Source of the DNA: Cucumis sativus
Lineage: Eukaryota > Streptophyta > Magnoliopsida > Cucurbitales > Cucurbitaceae
Assembly: GCF_000004075.3 (NCBI RefSeq)
Contig: NC_026656.2
Span: forward strand, 14,012,001 to 14,076,000
Length of the DNA stretch: 64,000 nucleotides
Reading direction: 5' to 3'
Made by a program: the position numbers and the translations under genes. Shown one piece after another: positions 26,345-37,418 of this stretch. The first letter of the stretch is position 1, and each line of letters opens with the position of its first letter. The notes below the pieces were generated by a model. It was not told the origin of the DNA. It worked only from the letters and a program-made list of their open reading frames with translations, and made no database searches.

Positions 26345-26975
26345 TCAAGATTGTTCACCCTCTCCCTTGACTATCCAAGTTAATAGCCCAATCTCTTCAA
26401 AGCAAAACCCAATAACCCGATTTAGGCAACCAAAATTTGTTACCTTTATTGGCTCTAAAAATGAAAGGCTATGGTGGCAAGTCAACAATAGCAGCGGGTG
26501 AGAGGAAGTCGGTGACGACAACGACCACTTCAATCTCGAACTTAATCTCTGTCCTCAGCTACCCAAGATGATCAAGGTTGATAGCATCATAGTTTTACTT
26601 TGATTACATTTGCAACTTGAGTTGAAGACTTGAAGTTGTTTACGGGAAATGGTTGAGATATATATAATGTTATTTACATTATCAAATCCATACTGAAGTA
26701 AGAACAATGTGTTTGTTTAGTCGTGACTTGTAATTTTTGTTCAAATTTGATTGGGTTTTATTTGTTCAAAGGGTGAAGCAGCACAACTAAGAATAGACTT
26801 ATCAAGTGGAAAAAAATTTAGATCTCTTGAATCTTTATAGTTCACAATCACTCAAATATAATGGCTAAAACTTTTGATACTGTACTTAAGACCCCTAATA
26901 TTTGATATCTTAAAGCTTAAATGAACATAGAACTAATATAATCAAATTTACTTCGAAGACGAGTATCAAGCATCA
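26345..26975 (+). pseudogene. Truncated duplicate of the 5' part of the gene at 9203
   Basis: The order of matching blocks follows the upstream region, exon 1 and intron 1 of the gene at 9203. CCCAATAACCCGATTTAGGCA is shared just before the start. AGCAGCGG..GAGAGGAAG, then a CTCAGC..CCCAAG..ATCAAGGT stretch, match exon 1 and its donor. Then come matches to intron 1 (TAATGTTATTTA, GTGTTTGTTTAGT), ATTGGCTAAAAC-like sequence, and GATATCTTAAAGCTTAAA from the beginning of intron 2. The exon 1 frame is broken by deletions and exon 2 is missing. Homology stops where the Ty3/gypsy remnant begins in the parent gene. Confidence 0.7.
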
Positions 26976-28258
26976 AGTATAACATTCACAAGGTCCTTAC
27001 TCCATTGAATTCAGCAAGAGGAAAAAAGAAACAAACTAAACATGGAATCAAATTACAACTAACTCTACTCTGTGGAACACTTCTCCAAGAACTTTTCAAA
27101 AAGAAATTCAATCAGACATTCTTCTTCAACAGTGCGAAATTACAACTTCAACTTTTCAAAAGCAAAGAATCGAGCTTCAGTTCAAAATTCATTCACAAGA
27201 AAATTACTAAAAACAATTTTCAATCAGTATAGATAAACGAAAAGCAAATAATTTGAGTCTTGCAGAAAGAGCAATTCTTAAACTTATGGACTCATTTAAA
27301 AGAGCCACAGCAACTAACCATACAAAGAAAACCTCTAAACCAAACAAATATGACCAAACGAATTATTACAGAATTCTAGTAATCGAAGTCCATTGATAAC
27401 ATTGATTAACAGATGCTTCGTACCACTATAAAAATAAACCAAATCCTTCACAGCATAACATGATATATATGAAGACTACTCCCAAGATCAGTAACTATTT
27501 GGTTTTTAGTTTTTGAAAATTAAGCCTACAATTATCCCTTTTCAAAACTAAATTTATTGTTTTGTTCATTTGGGGATGTTCCTTGGATTGTTATTTTGTT
27601 TGGTTCCTCCATTTTTGTAGGCTTCCTGTCATCCCCTCCTATTGATTTCATTGTATTTTTTCTTCTTTCGATGGGATTTGGTTCATCTTGCTCTCGGGTG
27701 TTTTCGGTACTCTTTAGACATTTCATTTATCAAGGAAATGGTTTCTTGCTAAAAAGGGTAGTTTTTGTTTAGAATTTGACTAAGAATTCAACTCTTTAAT
27801 AATAAATGGAGAGAAAATAGATAAATTTTCAAAAAGCAAAACCAAAATAGTTAGCAACAGGCTAAGAGATGAAACATTTCATAAAAGCAACAAAGAAAAT
27901 TCTTGAATTAGAAAATAGAAAGCCAAAAGGCCAAAGTTCATATCAAACTAACAATTGCTTTATGTCAATCAACAACAATGCCTGTCGACCAGAAACTAAA
28001 TCAAGATCAATTCTTCATTCAAAGGACAAGAACAGAGATATGAAGAAAGGAATCTTATGATATTGCATTGAAAAATAACAAAAAAATCCAGGTATTGAGA
28101 GCAAAGGCAGAACTCGAAGCATCAAAATTAAAAAACAATAAAACATTGTCTCCTCATTCCAGAACAAACAAAGACAAAACCTCAAGTTTGAAAGCAAATA
28201 AAAACAGGGTAAGAACTAAAACTAAGAGGAAATTTCAAAAATTTTCACCAGATTAAAA
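26976..28258. other. Spacer downstream of RPL26
   Basis: AT-rich. It presumably includes the RPL26 3' UTR next to 28259. The small open frames on both strands (27532-28256) carry no recognisable motif. Confidence 0.4.
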
Positions 28259-28699
28259 TTAGTCGACGCTTTGCATAATATCCTCAGCAGTGAATTTAGT
28301 ACCCTTATCCTTATCTGCAGAAGCACGACCCTTAGCCTTACGATCAAGCAACGACTTCCTATCCTTATCCAACTTGAGCTTCGTAATCATAACCTTCGAC
28401 GGCTTAATTCCAACATTAACAGTGGAGCCATTCACTTTCTCTCTAGTGATGCGCTCAATATGAATGATCCACTTGCGACGGTAGACCTGTACGACCTTAC
28501 CTTCACGGCCTTTGTACGTTCCTCTCAAGACCTGAACTTCGTCGTCCTTCCGGATCGGCATGGAGCGGACATTGTACTTAGAACGAAGGTCGCCGGAGAG
28601 GGTCGCACTCATCAAAATCCGCCGTACGCTGGACGGCGCGGAGAAGTGTGCCTTGCGATTCTTACGGCGGGAGCTGGAGACTCTAGGGTTGTACTTCAT
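28259..28699 (-). CDS. RPL26: 60S ribosomal protein L26 (uL24)
   Basis: An intact, intronless minus-strand frame of 146 residues from ATG at 28699 to TAA at 28259. It starts [20 protein letters not shown] and contains the KOW motif at about 52-77 ([20 protein letters not shown]), then [12 protein letters not shown] and [21 protein letters not shown]. Length and sequence fit eukaryotic L26, which binds 25S rRNA near the peptide exit tunnel and is an early assembly protein. The coding region is more GC-rich than its surroundings. A telo-box ten bases upstream of the ATG fits the regulation of plant ribosomal-protein genes. The long plus-strand frame 28271-28708 is an antisense shadow. Confidence 0.97.
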   Translation of the reverse strand: MKYNPRVSSSRRKNRKAHFSAPSSVRRILMSATLSGDLRSKYNVRSMPIRKDDEVQVLRGTYKGREGKVVQVYRRKWIIHIERITREKVNGSTVNVGIKPSKVMITKLKLDKDRKSLLDRKAKGRASADKDKGTKFTAEDIMQSVD

Positions 28700-28708
28700 T
28701 GTGATTGA

Positions 28709-28717
28709 TTAGGGTTT
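28709..28717 (-). promoter_or_regulatory. telo-box (AAACCCTAA) in RPL26 leader/promoter
   Basis: AAACCCTAA on the minus strand, ten bases before the RPL26 start codon. Telo-boxes are known in the 5' regions of many plant ribosomal-protein and translation genes and act with site II elements. I saw no clear TGGGCY site II nearby. Confidence 0.65.
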
Positions 28718-31700
28718 TTGGGTCTCTGAGGGAAATTGAAGTTAACCAAAGGCAAAGAGGAAGAAAACCTAATTTTAAAGGTTCGTTTTATATTTAGGGG
28801 ATTGTACATTTTGGACTTGGATTTACCAAAATACCCCTAAATCATTTTAATTGAGGTATCTAAGGGTTGAAGTTATTTTGAATTGCAAAAACATTAAATT
28901 GCATGATGAATGAAATATCCTAGCTTGGGTTTAAACGAAACTCCTTATTTATATTTATTTGATCATGAAAATTTCATCATTAGTTCTAAATGAATTTGAT
29001 TAGAAACACTAACCAAATTGTCTTGAGTAACTAATTGATACAAATTGAATCGATGACACATACAAATTTCAAATTAATACTAATCGCATTAAGATTTAGG
29101 ACAAGTTGGGACAACAATTAACTTTTAAACATCTAGTTAATTATTCTATGGGTTATATTCTAAGTTTGGTTAGATCAACACTCTTCTAATTAATTAGAAT
29201 CGTAAGCTAACTCAACTCTTTGCTTCTAGAAAAATATACAACCTAGTGTTACAATTTTGTATATGAATTCAAGTTAAAACATATATCCACAAGCGTCCGA
29301 TAAATATGTTTTACTAAAGATTAAAACTGAATCAAATCATCCAATACATCAAACCAAGTTCAAAAGCTCAAAAACAACCCAAGCTAGAAAAGTATACCTT
29401 TAGCCTCTCATCCACATGTTTGGGGACATAAACTAGTTGAAAGAGATAAGAAATAGGGAGAAAACAATATCAAGGTGGATGGAATCTGAGATTCTAGCTA
29501 AAACCTAGCAACGCAAAAAGGTATATATAAAAACTATATGGCGGACGTTGATAGTCTTCTGTGTGCAACATGTGTTTGGAACACCGCACTGCCTAAAGCC
29601 TTTTTGCGATAATGCGCCAATAAATTACTCAAAACCTAGCTACAACATAACCAAATAGGATCATAGAATATTAAAAAAATGATTTCGGTTTAAGCAAAAT
29701 AAGAGATAGTGTATTTCCAATATTATCACTATCAATAATGTTACGACAGACCTTAGCGTAAATCATGTAAATTGGTAGCTTTTGAGCTTAATACAACATC
29801 CATTTTGAATGTACGGTTGTTTAAAGACAAGTTGAAATCTAAAGAATAGATACTCATAGTTACTAACGAAGTCAAGAAACAAACAAAATTAATGTTCTTT
29901 GTTATTTAAGATAAAACCTATTTCAAATATCTATAAAAAAAAAAACAAAACAAAAAGTTGCTTCAAATGTGAAATTGATAGTTGGGGGACTTAACAAACT
30001 CTCACCCTGTCCACTTTTGCAAGTTACTCAAAGACCTTTAAATGTATATATACTCACTTCCCAACTAATAGTCTTCTAATGTGGGATAACTAAAGTATCT
30101 TTTATGTGAAAATTTTGCTATGAGCTACACAGTGAGCAACTTATTTAGCTTACCAATACAATTTCATCAACTGCATCCTTAATCTCGTTAAAACTTTGAC
30201 AAGCAAATGTTGACCATATTAACCACCTCTCTTACATCAAGTCTCCAACCACTAAAGAGCAAGAGAAGGGGATATCAAAAGGTGAGGGAAGATTAAGCTC
30301 TCAATGGTGGCTTGTGCTTCAGATCACTTCCAAGAAATCTTCTTGAAGCCAACACTAAATGAACCATGAAGTCAACACTAATAAGAGATTTAGAAGAGTA
30401 ATGAACCACACCCACCCCACATCGTCGCTCCTTTTCTCTTTGCTCTAAGACGCTTCCTCGTTAAACTTTCACTTACTCTAACTATCCGGACCTAAACTCA
30501 AACACTTTATGTGAGGGAATGCATCTCAGCAGAGAGATCAACCTTTCTTTGTAGATGTTTCAAGCATTCAACAAAACTTTATAAAATTTCTAGAGCTCCA
30601 TCCGCACCCAAACGAAAGCTAAATTGGAAGCCTTACTGCACTTCCCAAAACTTTCAACCATCCATCTTCAAAACTCCAAAGATGCCAACCAGCCTTTATA
30701 TCCACCATAAAGATAGGCCACATATTGGGATAGACTAAAACCAAATAATCTTGGCCAGCTACAATTCCATAGAACATGGGATGTGGACTCCCAATCTCTC
30801 CTGCAAAACAGAACAAAGAAGAATAGTACTGATTCTTTGCAATATTGTCATTTTGTGGGAATGATGTCTCAAACGATCCTCGAGACACAATGTTTTGTCT
30901 TAGGCAGAGTCAAGACTCATAGCATTCCAAATAGAAATTTTCACAACGACATTTCAAGATTCTCAATAGAAGATGATGCTTCCTTAAGAGTAAACAAAGA
31001 AATGCCTAAATGATAGTCACTTTTTATAGAGAAAACTACCCTTTGAGTCATAGTTCCAAATGATTTTTGTTTCCGAAAAACTCATGTTTCGACATGCATT
31101 TTGAAAATGACCTCGACATCAAGAAAAAAAGTTACATATTAAATCTTCATTTCATCTCCATCAACATCCCTTAAAAGGTTATTCATTATACTTTTGGTCA
31201 ACTGACTATCGCACAAGATCAGGATGCTTCTTCTTCTTTTTTGTTAATCCATGGGTCTTGATTAATATGAATGCGTCAGCCATCACCCACTTTTCACCTC
31301 ACCTCTTTCTTGAAAAGTTGTCTACCGCATACTATGTTTCTACATGTGTGAATGATGGTTGTTGCAAATTTAGGCCTTCAAGAAGTCTTCACCTTTATAG
31401 TGTACCGTCCTCTAAGGATCCTAGCCGATAAACTATTAGGACGCTTTAAGATGTGTCAACTTAATTTAGCAATTAAGACTTAGTTGAAAAGGTTAAGGTC
31501 TCCAAAACCAAATCCACCATTTTCCTTGCTAATGTATAACTTCTTCTAATTTCTTTAGTGAAACATACCCTCATCAAACTCTACTACAAAACGTTCAAAC
31601 ATCTTATCGATTTCATTTTCTCTATAAAAAATTTCTCCTTTCTCAAATAAATAGGACAATAACTTAGAATAAGTGAAATTAAACTAAATGTGCTACACCC

Positions 31701-32964
31701 ATCTCCATCTTTTGCAATACTCCAAACGTTATATAAATGGCATTGACAAAAGAAGGAAAGTTAAATTCTTAGTTGAAGTGGAAAAATATTGAATAAAGAC
31801 ATTCAATAAGAGTAAAAGTAATTTTGAACCATAGGGGTTGGTTTCACGAACATCTTAGATTTTTAATTTTTATGGTGTGGTCGACATCTAGACTATCATG
31901 TTTGTTTTGCAATATTGTAAGATGTCCTAACATCCGAAGATTTTCGAACATCTTAAGATGCCCAAACAGAAGACGTCTAGAAAGTTTTGGATGTCCTCTT
32001 GAAAGATGAGTTTCTAATTTCTCGACATCCCATGTTGAGTGTGAACCAATCAAATTCTTCCAATCTATTTGTACAAGTCCATTCGAGCTATTTGACGATC
32101 TATGGGATGAAGGGATCAAACCTCAAACCTCGAAGTTAATAGTACATGTTTATGCTGAGCTATCTATCTTATTAAATGATTAATTAATCCAAACACTTAA
32201 ACTAGTAGGTGAAAGTAAATATAAAATTATATCATCTAACACTCTCCTCACTTGTGAGATCGCAGTATGTAAAATACTCAATAAGTGAAAATCAATATTA
32301 ATTGTGGAGAAAGTAATATCACAAACCGTTTAAACACATCACTTTTTGTACCATCTACTCCAATACCATGTTTAAACAACTAAGTATTAATTCATACTAC
32401 ATTTAGTACTGTAAAAATTTAATAACTTATCGGTAATCTAGAAAGTAAGTCTCATTTGATTACATTTGTTCGTTAACTATTTAGCACTTGAGGTTACCTA
32501 CAAATCTACTATCAAGCCAGGGAAGAGTGCTTAATTTAATTGCAAGTCGACGTTGGGTAAGACCTACTACTACATTACCAATATAAAAATTGTGAATATG
32601 TGATTATGGTTGGTGTTAGATGTGAGAAATTGAAAGTGTAAATAAATATTGTAAAAAATTGATAAGTATTAGTATTGATGTATTAATAAAAGTTTGTATT
32701 AGAATGGGATGAGATTTCATTACAAATTGGTTTATGTGGTAAAAAGGGAACATTGGTGTAGTAGAAAGGAGAGATGAGGAGCGGACCATGAGAAGGCCAA
32801 AAAAATCGCGTAACTAATGGTGAAAGTGATAGGCCCCATCACTCTTAATTTCTTTATTCTTCAAAATACTTCACATTTCCCCATTTCCTTTTCTCTCTCC
32901 CCAATTCTCCGGCGGATCTTCTTCTCTTTCTCTCTCGTTTCTCTCTGCAATTCCGATCCCCAAG
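28718..32964. other. Spacer between RPL26 and VDAC
   Basis: Intergenic, with a decayed LINE at about 30500-31640. The final part, from about 32820, is pyrimidine-rich (CTTTTCTCTCTCC) and is probably the VDAC 5' leader, with GGCCCCAT at about 32832 as a possible promoter element. Nothing else was recognised. Confidence 0.4.
30500..31640 (-). mobile_element. Decayed LINE retrotransposon, C-terminal RT/zf-RVT region
   Basis: Read on the minus strand, pieces of plant LINE reverse transcriptase appear in order in changing frames. Near 31520-31470 is GGFGFGDLNLFN; near 31440-31400 PNSLSARILRGRY; near 31325-31240 GRQLFKKEVR and HINQDPWINKK. Near 30800-30710 is a zinc-finger-like segment, STSHVLWNCSWPR. 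Stops and frameshifts are many. The 5' end and poly-A are not defined. Confidence 0.6.
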
Positions 32965-35087
32965 ATGAGCAAGGGACCCGGCCTTTTCTCCGACATCGGC
33001 AAGAAAGCTAAAGGTAATTCCTCGTCATTCCTTTCGATTCTTCATTCATTCTTACTTACTCTTTTCCTTTTTCTTTCCAGATCTTCTGACCAGGGACTAC
33101 ATCTCCGATCAGAAATTCTCCGTCTCTACTTACAGCCATGCTGGAGTGGTAACAATCATTTACTTCTCTTCTTTCCATTTCTCTGTCTCATGATTCCATA
33201 GCTCTAGGTTCAACGCATGGTTCGTTAGAGCGGAAGACGTTGGTTTCAGTTTTTATGCAATCGTATTCGATTTGGTAGTTTTGATTGTTCTTTGAAGTGA
33301 TTCTGCACTCACTGTTTCGGATAATTGTGCTATTGTACTCTTTTCGTTTCAAATTTGATCAATACTTTGCCTTTGTTTTATGGATTTTCTTTAGAAAATG
33401 TTTTCCAACTTCTATGGTAGGGATGCCTGCTTGGATCTATTAACTAATCTGAAATGTTGATGGATTTTTGTTATGGTGAAGAAATAAGGGATGGTAATTT
33501 AAGTGTCTAGCAACATTTTAAAGTTATTGTAAATATAACAAAATATATCCTTTATAGATTTCTACTAGTAATATGGTCTACTACTGATCTACATTTCGCT
33601 ATAGTTGCAGATTCTTTTGCATTTTACTATATTTTCAAATTCTTTGGATTTTATTGCTATATTTGCAACTGCTTCAAGAAATAATGAAAAAAAGTATGCA
33701 TTTTTCTATCTCTTGATGGTACATTTCAGCTGTTATATGTTGTTATTGCTGTTGGATTTTGTTTTACCTTGTCTAAATTCTTCAGCTGTTACTGTCCTTT
33801 TCTCTTCCTCGTAGTTTAAAGTGTTGTCATTGCTGTTGAATACTCACTAACTTGAATTGTATGTGTTTTCTGAGCTGAAATTGTAGTTTTTTAGTAGTTT
33901 GATGAATACCATGATTTCATTTCAGTCATCCTGCTACTAGATTCTTTCTTCAATTGCTGGTGCATGTTAGGTAATCTGATTTTGCTGTGACTTCATGTCA
34001 AATTATATTGATTCATTGTTATCCTTACTCTTATAGGTCCTTACCTCAACCGCAGTGAAGAAAGGGGGACTATCAACTGGGGATATTGCAGCATTGTATA
34101 AGTACAGGAATGTTACATTTGATGTTAAAGTTGATACAGAATCAAATGTGAGTTGTTTTGCTTCCTCGCTTGTGTTCATTCCACGTTTCTTTTTCCTGAC
34201 TTCGCTTCATTCTATGTATCCTTGGGTTTCCATCTGACTCATTCTTTTTTTTTTCTTAGATATCTACCATCGTCACTTTAAATGAAATTGTTCCATCCAC
34301 AAAGACTATTGCATCAGTCAAGATCCCCGATTTTAACTCTGGCAAGGTAAAGTCTAGCATTCTTTTCATTGGAGTATTGGAGATTTGTACTTAAAATAGA
34401 GTTGGAGATCTCTTTTATACTTCAAATAGCCTGTTTCTGATTATTCATCATTCTTGTTGTAGTTGGAGGTTCAATATTTCCACGATCACGCAACCCTTGC
34501 AACTGCAGTTGCCTTGAATCAAAACCCCTTTGTCGATGTTTCAGCCACCATTGGTACTCCAACCATTGCCTTTGGTGCAGAAGCAGGCTACGACACAACT
34601 TCTGGTAACTTCACAAAGTACGCCGCTGGCATTAGCGTGACGAAACCTGACTCATCTGCATCGATAATCTTGTAAGATATCATTCCTATTGGGAGAAAAA
34701 TCACTTTTGCCAAACCTACAAGTTCTTTTGTTATGTTGGATCTGTTGCACATTCTAATGTATAGTCTCTCCCTATCATAGAGGTGACAAGGGAGACTCAA
34801 TAAGAGCTTCCTACGTGCACTATTTGGATCAATTCAAGAGGAGTGCTGCTGTGGGAGAGATCACCCGAAAATTCTCCACAAACGAGAACACTTTCACAGT
34901 AGGTGGGTCATATGCCGTTGATCAGCTGACAGTGGTGAAGGGGAAACTGAACAATAATGGGAAGCTTGGGGCACTTCTACAACATGAAATTATTCCGAAA
35001 TCTTTGTTGACGATCTCGGGCGAGATCGACACAAAGGCATTGGACAGAGTTCCCAAGTTTGGTTTGTCTGTTGCCCTCAAGCCATAA
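32965..35087 (+). CDS. VDAC: Mitochondrial outer-membrane porin (VDAC)
   Basis: Six exons: 32965-33013, 33081-33148, 34037-34147, 34260-34346, 34463-34671 and 34781-35087. All borders are GT..AG and they join to 276 residues, the usual plant VDAC length. The N-terminus MSKGPGLFSDIGKKAKDLL is the amphipathic helix that sits in the pore. The rest is the 19-strand beta barrel, including VKIPDFNSGKLEVQY and GAEAGYDTTSG. The C-terminal strand KFGLSVALKP fits the beta-signal for SAM-mediated insertion. VDAC passes metabolites and ATP/ADP across the outer mitochondrial membrane. The second intron (888 bp) carries a MITE-like segment at 33505-33672. The paralogue number (VDAC1 to VDAC5) cannot be set from sequence alone. 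Confidence 0.95.
33505..33672. mobile_element. ATAGCAAA-type MITE relic in VDAC intron 2
   Basis: TAGCAACATTTTAAA at the left and TTGCTATATTTGCAA at the right match the ends of the better-preserved copies at 36800 and 54474. The inside is degenerate and may hold two right ends (CGCTATAGTTGCA near 33597 and GCTATATTTGCAA near 33658). Confidence 0.5.
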
Positions 35088-35216
35088 TTTATTTCAAAGG
35101 TTTTCTTTGTGAAAGGGACTAAAATTCTTGCGTTGCTCGTGAAAGAAGAGCACTCAATAAGTAGTTCCACAGATTCATTTCTTTAGGTACTGTGGATTGT
35201 TTGTTATTTCATTTAT

Positions 35217-35238
35217 CCCCCCCTCCCCCTCCCCCTCT
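35217..35238. repeat. C-rich CCCCCT tract
   Basis: A short run of CCCCCCTC/CCCCCT units downstream of the VDAC stop, probably within its 3' UTR. It stands out in otherwise AT-rich DNA. Confidence 0.7.
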
Positions 35239-35914
35239 ATTTTGTTTGTTCTTCCTTTTTAGGCTTTGGAGGAATTTGGTTATTTTGACAATCTATATCC
35301 TTATATTGGAGAGAGTTAATGATTTTTGATTGGTTGAAAAATATTCTAAATTCTGATTTCATTTCTTATTGCTTAGTTTTTATTTATTTTGTTTAACATC
35401 TTGTTTACAAAAGTTGTGGTATCTTATAGACTTATTTTCAAATATGATGAAAGGAAAATTAGTGTAAGTGAACCTAATTGATCATCGAAATTGACAATAA
35501 GGATGCAGTGTTGGAATGAATTTGATTTCTATTTGTTTTTTCAAAGGAAGAAAATTGATGTTTGTTTTAATCTCAATTTGTTCTGTTTTGATTTGATTGG
35601 TAGTTTATTTTTCTTTATTGTATAAAAATATTTTTACAAATTTTGCCAACTTTCTTAACCATATTCAAATTGGAAATATAAATTTGTCTATGTTTGGGGT
35701 TCTTAATTTTTTTTTTTTTATCAACCATGTTTGAATTTTCTAATCATTAAAGTTATGATAAAATTCATATCATGACAAATTTTTCAAATTAAAATTTTAA
35801 TTAAATCAATTCATAACATGGTTTTTAACTAAATTGGGATCTAATTTAGTTATATAGTTTTCACTTAAACCTTAAAGGTGCTTAAACTAAATTTCTATCT
35901 TTAAAGAGTTTTTT

Positions 35915-36307
35915 TTCGAGAATAAGAGGGAGACATGAATGGACCAATATCACGTTTGATTGAGAGATATTAAGAACATGAAAGTAAGATTAAGAAAGAT
36001 TTAAAAGAATTAAAAGCACTATCTATACCAATAAAGTGCACATTCTTTCTCGGTGTCTTCATCATATAAAATCTAAAATTAAGCATGCTTAATTTGAAAC
36101 AATTCTATGTTCTATGGTGGGTGACCTTTTAATTCTATGTTGTGTGATCTTTTGAAATTTTTTTAGAAAATTCCAGAAAACTGAACTCGAAATTCTGGAC
36201 ATGAGGCATTACATTATTATTATAGATGCTTAGTGTCTAAATAAGGTCACTCCCTTTAATCCATGTATCAAGTAACCATACACTTTTAATGATTAAGTAA
36301 TGTTACA
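35915..36307 (+). mobile_element. Cassandra-like TRIM LTR (5S rRNA-like), copy 1
   Basis: The middle resembles a 5S rRNA gene. AATTAAGCATGCTT (about 36078-36090) matches the 5S A box AGTTAAGCGTGCTT, and GGTGGGTGACCTTTT (about 36117-36130) matches the C box. The upstream part (TTAAAAGAATTAA..CTATACCAA, AGTGCACATTCTTTCTCGGTG) is shared with the copy at 37045. Carrying a 5S-like pol III promoter inside an LTR is the defining trait of Cassandra TRIM retrotransposons. The right limit (TGTTACA, 36301-36307) is tentative. Confidence 0.6.
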
Positions 36308-36799
36308 TCCTACTTGTCAAATTGCCTATAAACAATTGAATTTGGTGGATTTGTAAGACACATATATTTAAGGATTTAGGTGTGGTATTTAGAGCAAATT
36401 TTTGTTTTTCCTATTTTAGAAGTTTCCATTTTTTCTTCCTTAAAAAATTTATCAACCAAGTAATATTTTCCATGTATTGTTATTATTTTAAAATACTAAA
36501 TATATAAGAAAGATTCATTTTGAATGGGGACCAACCAAGCTTGTGGCAAAAACCTTTGTAGTTCATTGCTTATTTATCCTTATTTTCTAGATTCTAGATG
36601 TCAACACAAATGAGTTGAAAATGAAATTAGTGGTCATAGTTGGGTACGTACGGATTCCCTAAAAGTTAAGACTATGGCACAATTACCCATAAACATTCCA
36701 CTTGTGACTTTGTCTTTTCACCTTTACCAGCCCAACCCAATTAATAAACTTGAAACGGATCGTTACAAATTTAGTAATTAGATTTAAAATAATTAAGTA

Positions 36800-36957
36800 T
36801 ATAGCAACATTTTAAAAATTTACAAATATAGCAAAATTTGTCAAATTCTATCAAAAATATAAGTGATAGATCATGTTACAAATATTGGTCTATCAGCAAT
36901 ACAAGTCTATTGGTGATAGTTTTGCTATATTTGCATTTTTTGAAAAATGTTGCTATA
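36800..36957. mobile_element. Palindromic ATAGCAAA-type MITE
   Basis: Exact 14-bp terminal inverted repeats: TATAGCAACATTTT at the left and AAAATGTTGCTATA at the right. Inside is a second inverted pair, AAATATAGCAAAA/TTTTGCTATATTT, around GATAG/CTATC words. There is no coding capacity. It lies between the two Cassandra-like LTRs. The same family occurs at 54474, 45704, 33505, 48325 and 59845. Confidence 0.7.
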
Positions 36958-37044
36958 TTTTTAATTATTATTCCTAAAATGGTCATCAATTGCAATTTCT
37001 CAACTTCAATCGTCCAAAAAAAATCTTGATTGGATATCTTATGT

Positions 37045-37418
37045 ATTGTTGATAAAAGAGACGAGAATGAATCAATGTCACATTTAGATTAGAGGAGTTC
37101 TAAGGACATAAAAATAAGGTTAAGAAATATTTAAAAGAATTAAGAGTTTATACCTATACCAACATGATGCATCTTCCTTTTTGGTGGTTCGATCATAAGA
37201 ACTCTAAAGTTAAGCGTGTTTAGTTCAGAATAATTCTATATTATGTGACTTTTAGAAAATTTTACTATGATGCATGTGAGTGAGGACAAAACATGTTGAA
37301 ATGACTTGTGTTGATTTATAGGAATAACGTTCACTCTAATAAGCGTTTAAGACAAATAAGAATAATGTTGTCAGGTCGCAGAGAAATGTAAGAGAATGTC
37401 TAGGTCTAGGATGTTGCA
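37045..37418 (+). mobile_element. Cassandra-like TRIM LTR (5S rRNA-like), copy 2
   Basis: The best copy of the pair. It reads CTATACCAACATGATGCATC, then CGATCATAAGAACTCTAAAG, then AGTTAAGCGTGTTT (5S A-box region, about 37209-37222), then TATGTGACTTTTAG (C-box region). The remaining LTR part (GTGAGTGAGGACAAAACATG, AGGTCGCAGAGAAATGTAAG) ends with GGATGTTGCA at about 37418, close to a typical LTR end TGTTACA. Direct orientation relative to copy 1, about 1.1 kb apart. Confidence 0.65.

Noticed and set aside
28271-28708. 145-residue plus-strand frame
   Set aside because: Fully antisense to the clear RPL26 coding region; no family motif.
36060-36190. Functional 5S rRNA gene
   Set aside because: Too many changes in the A box and C box, and the similarity extends outside the 5S part into LTR-like sequence shared with the second copy.
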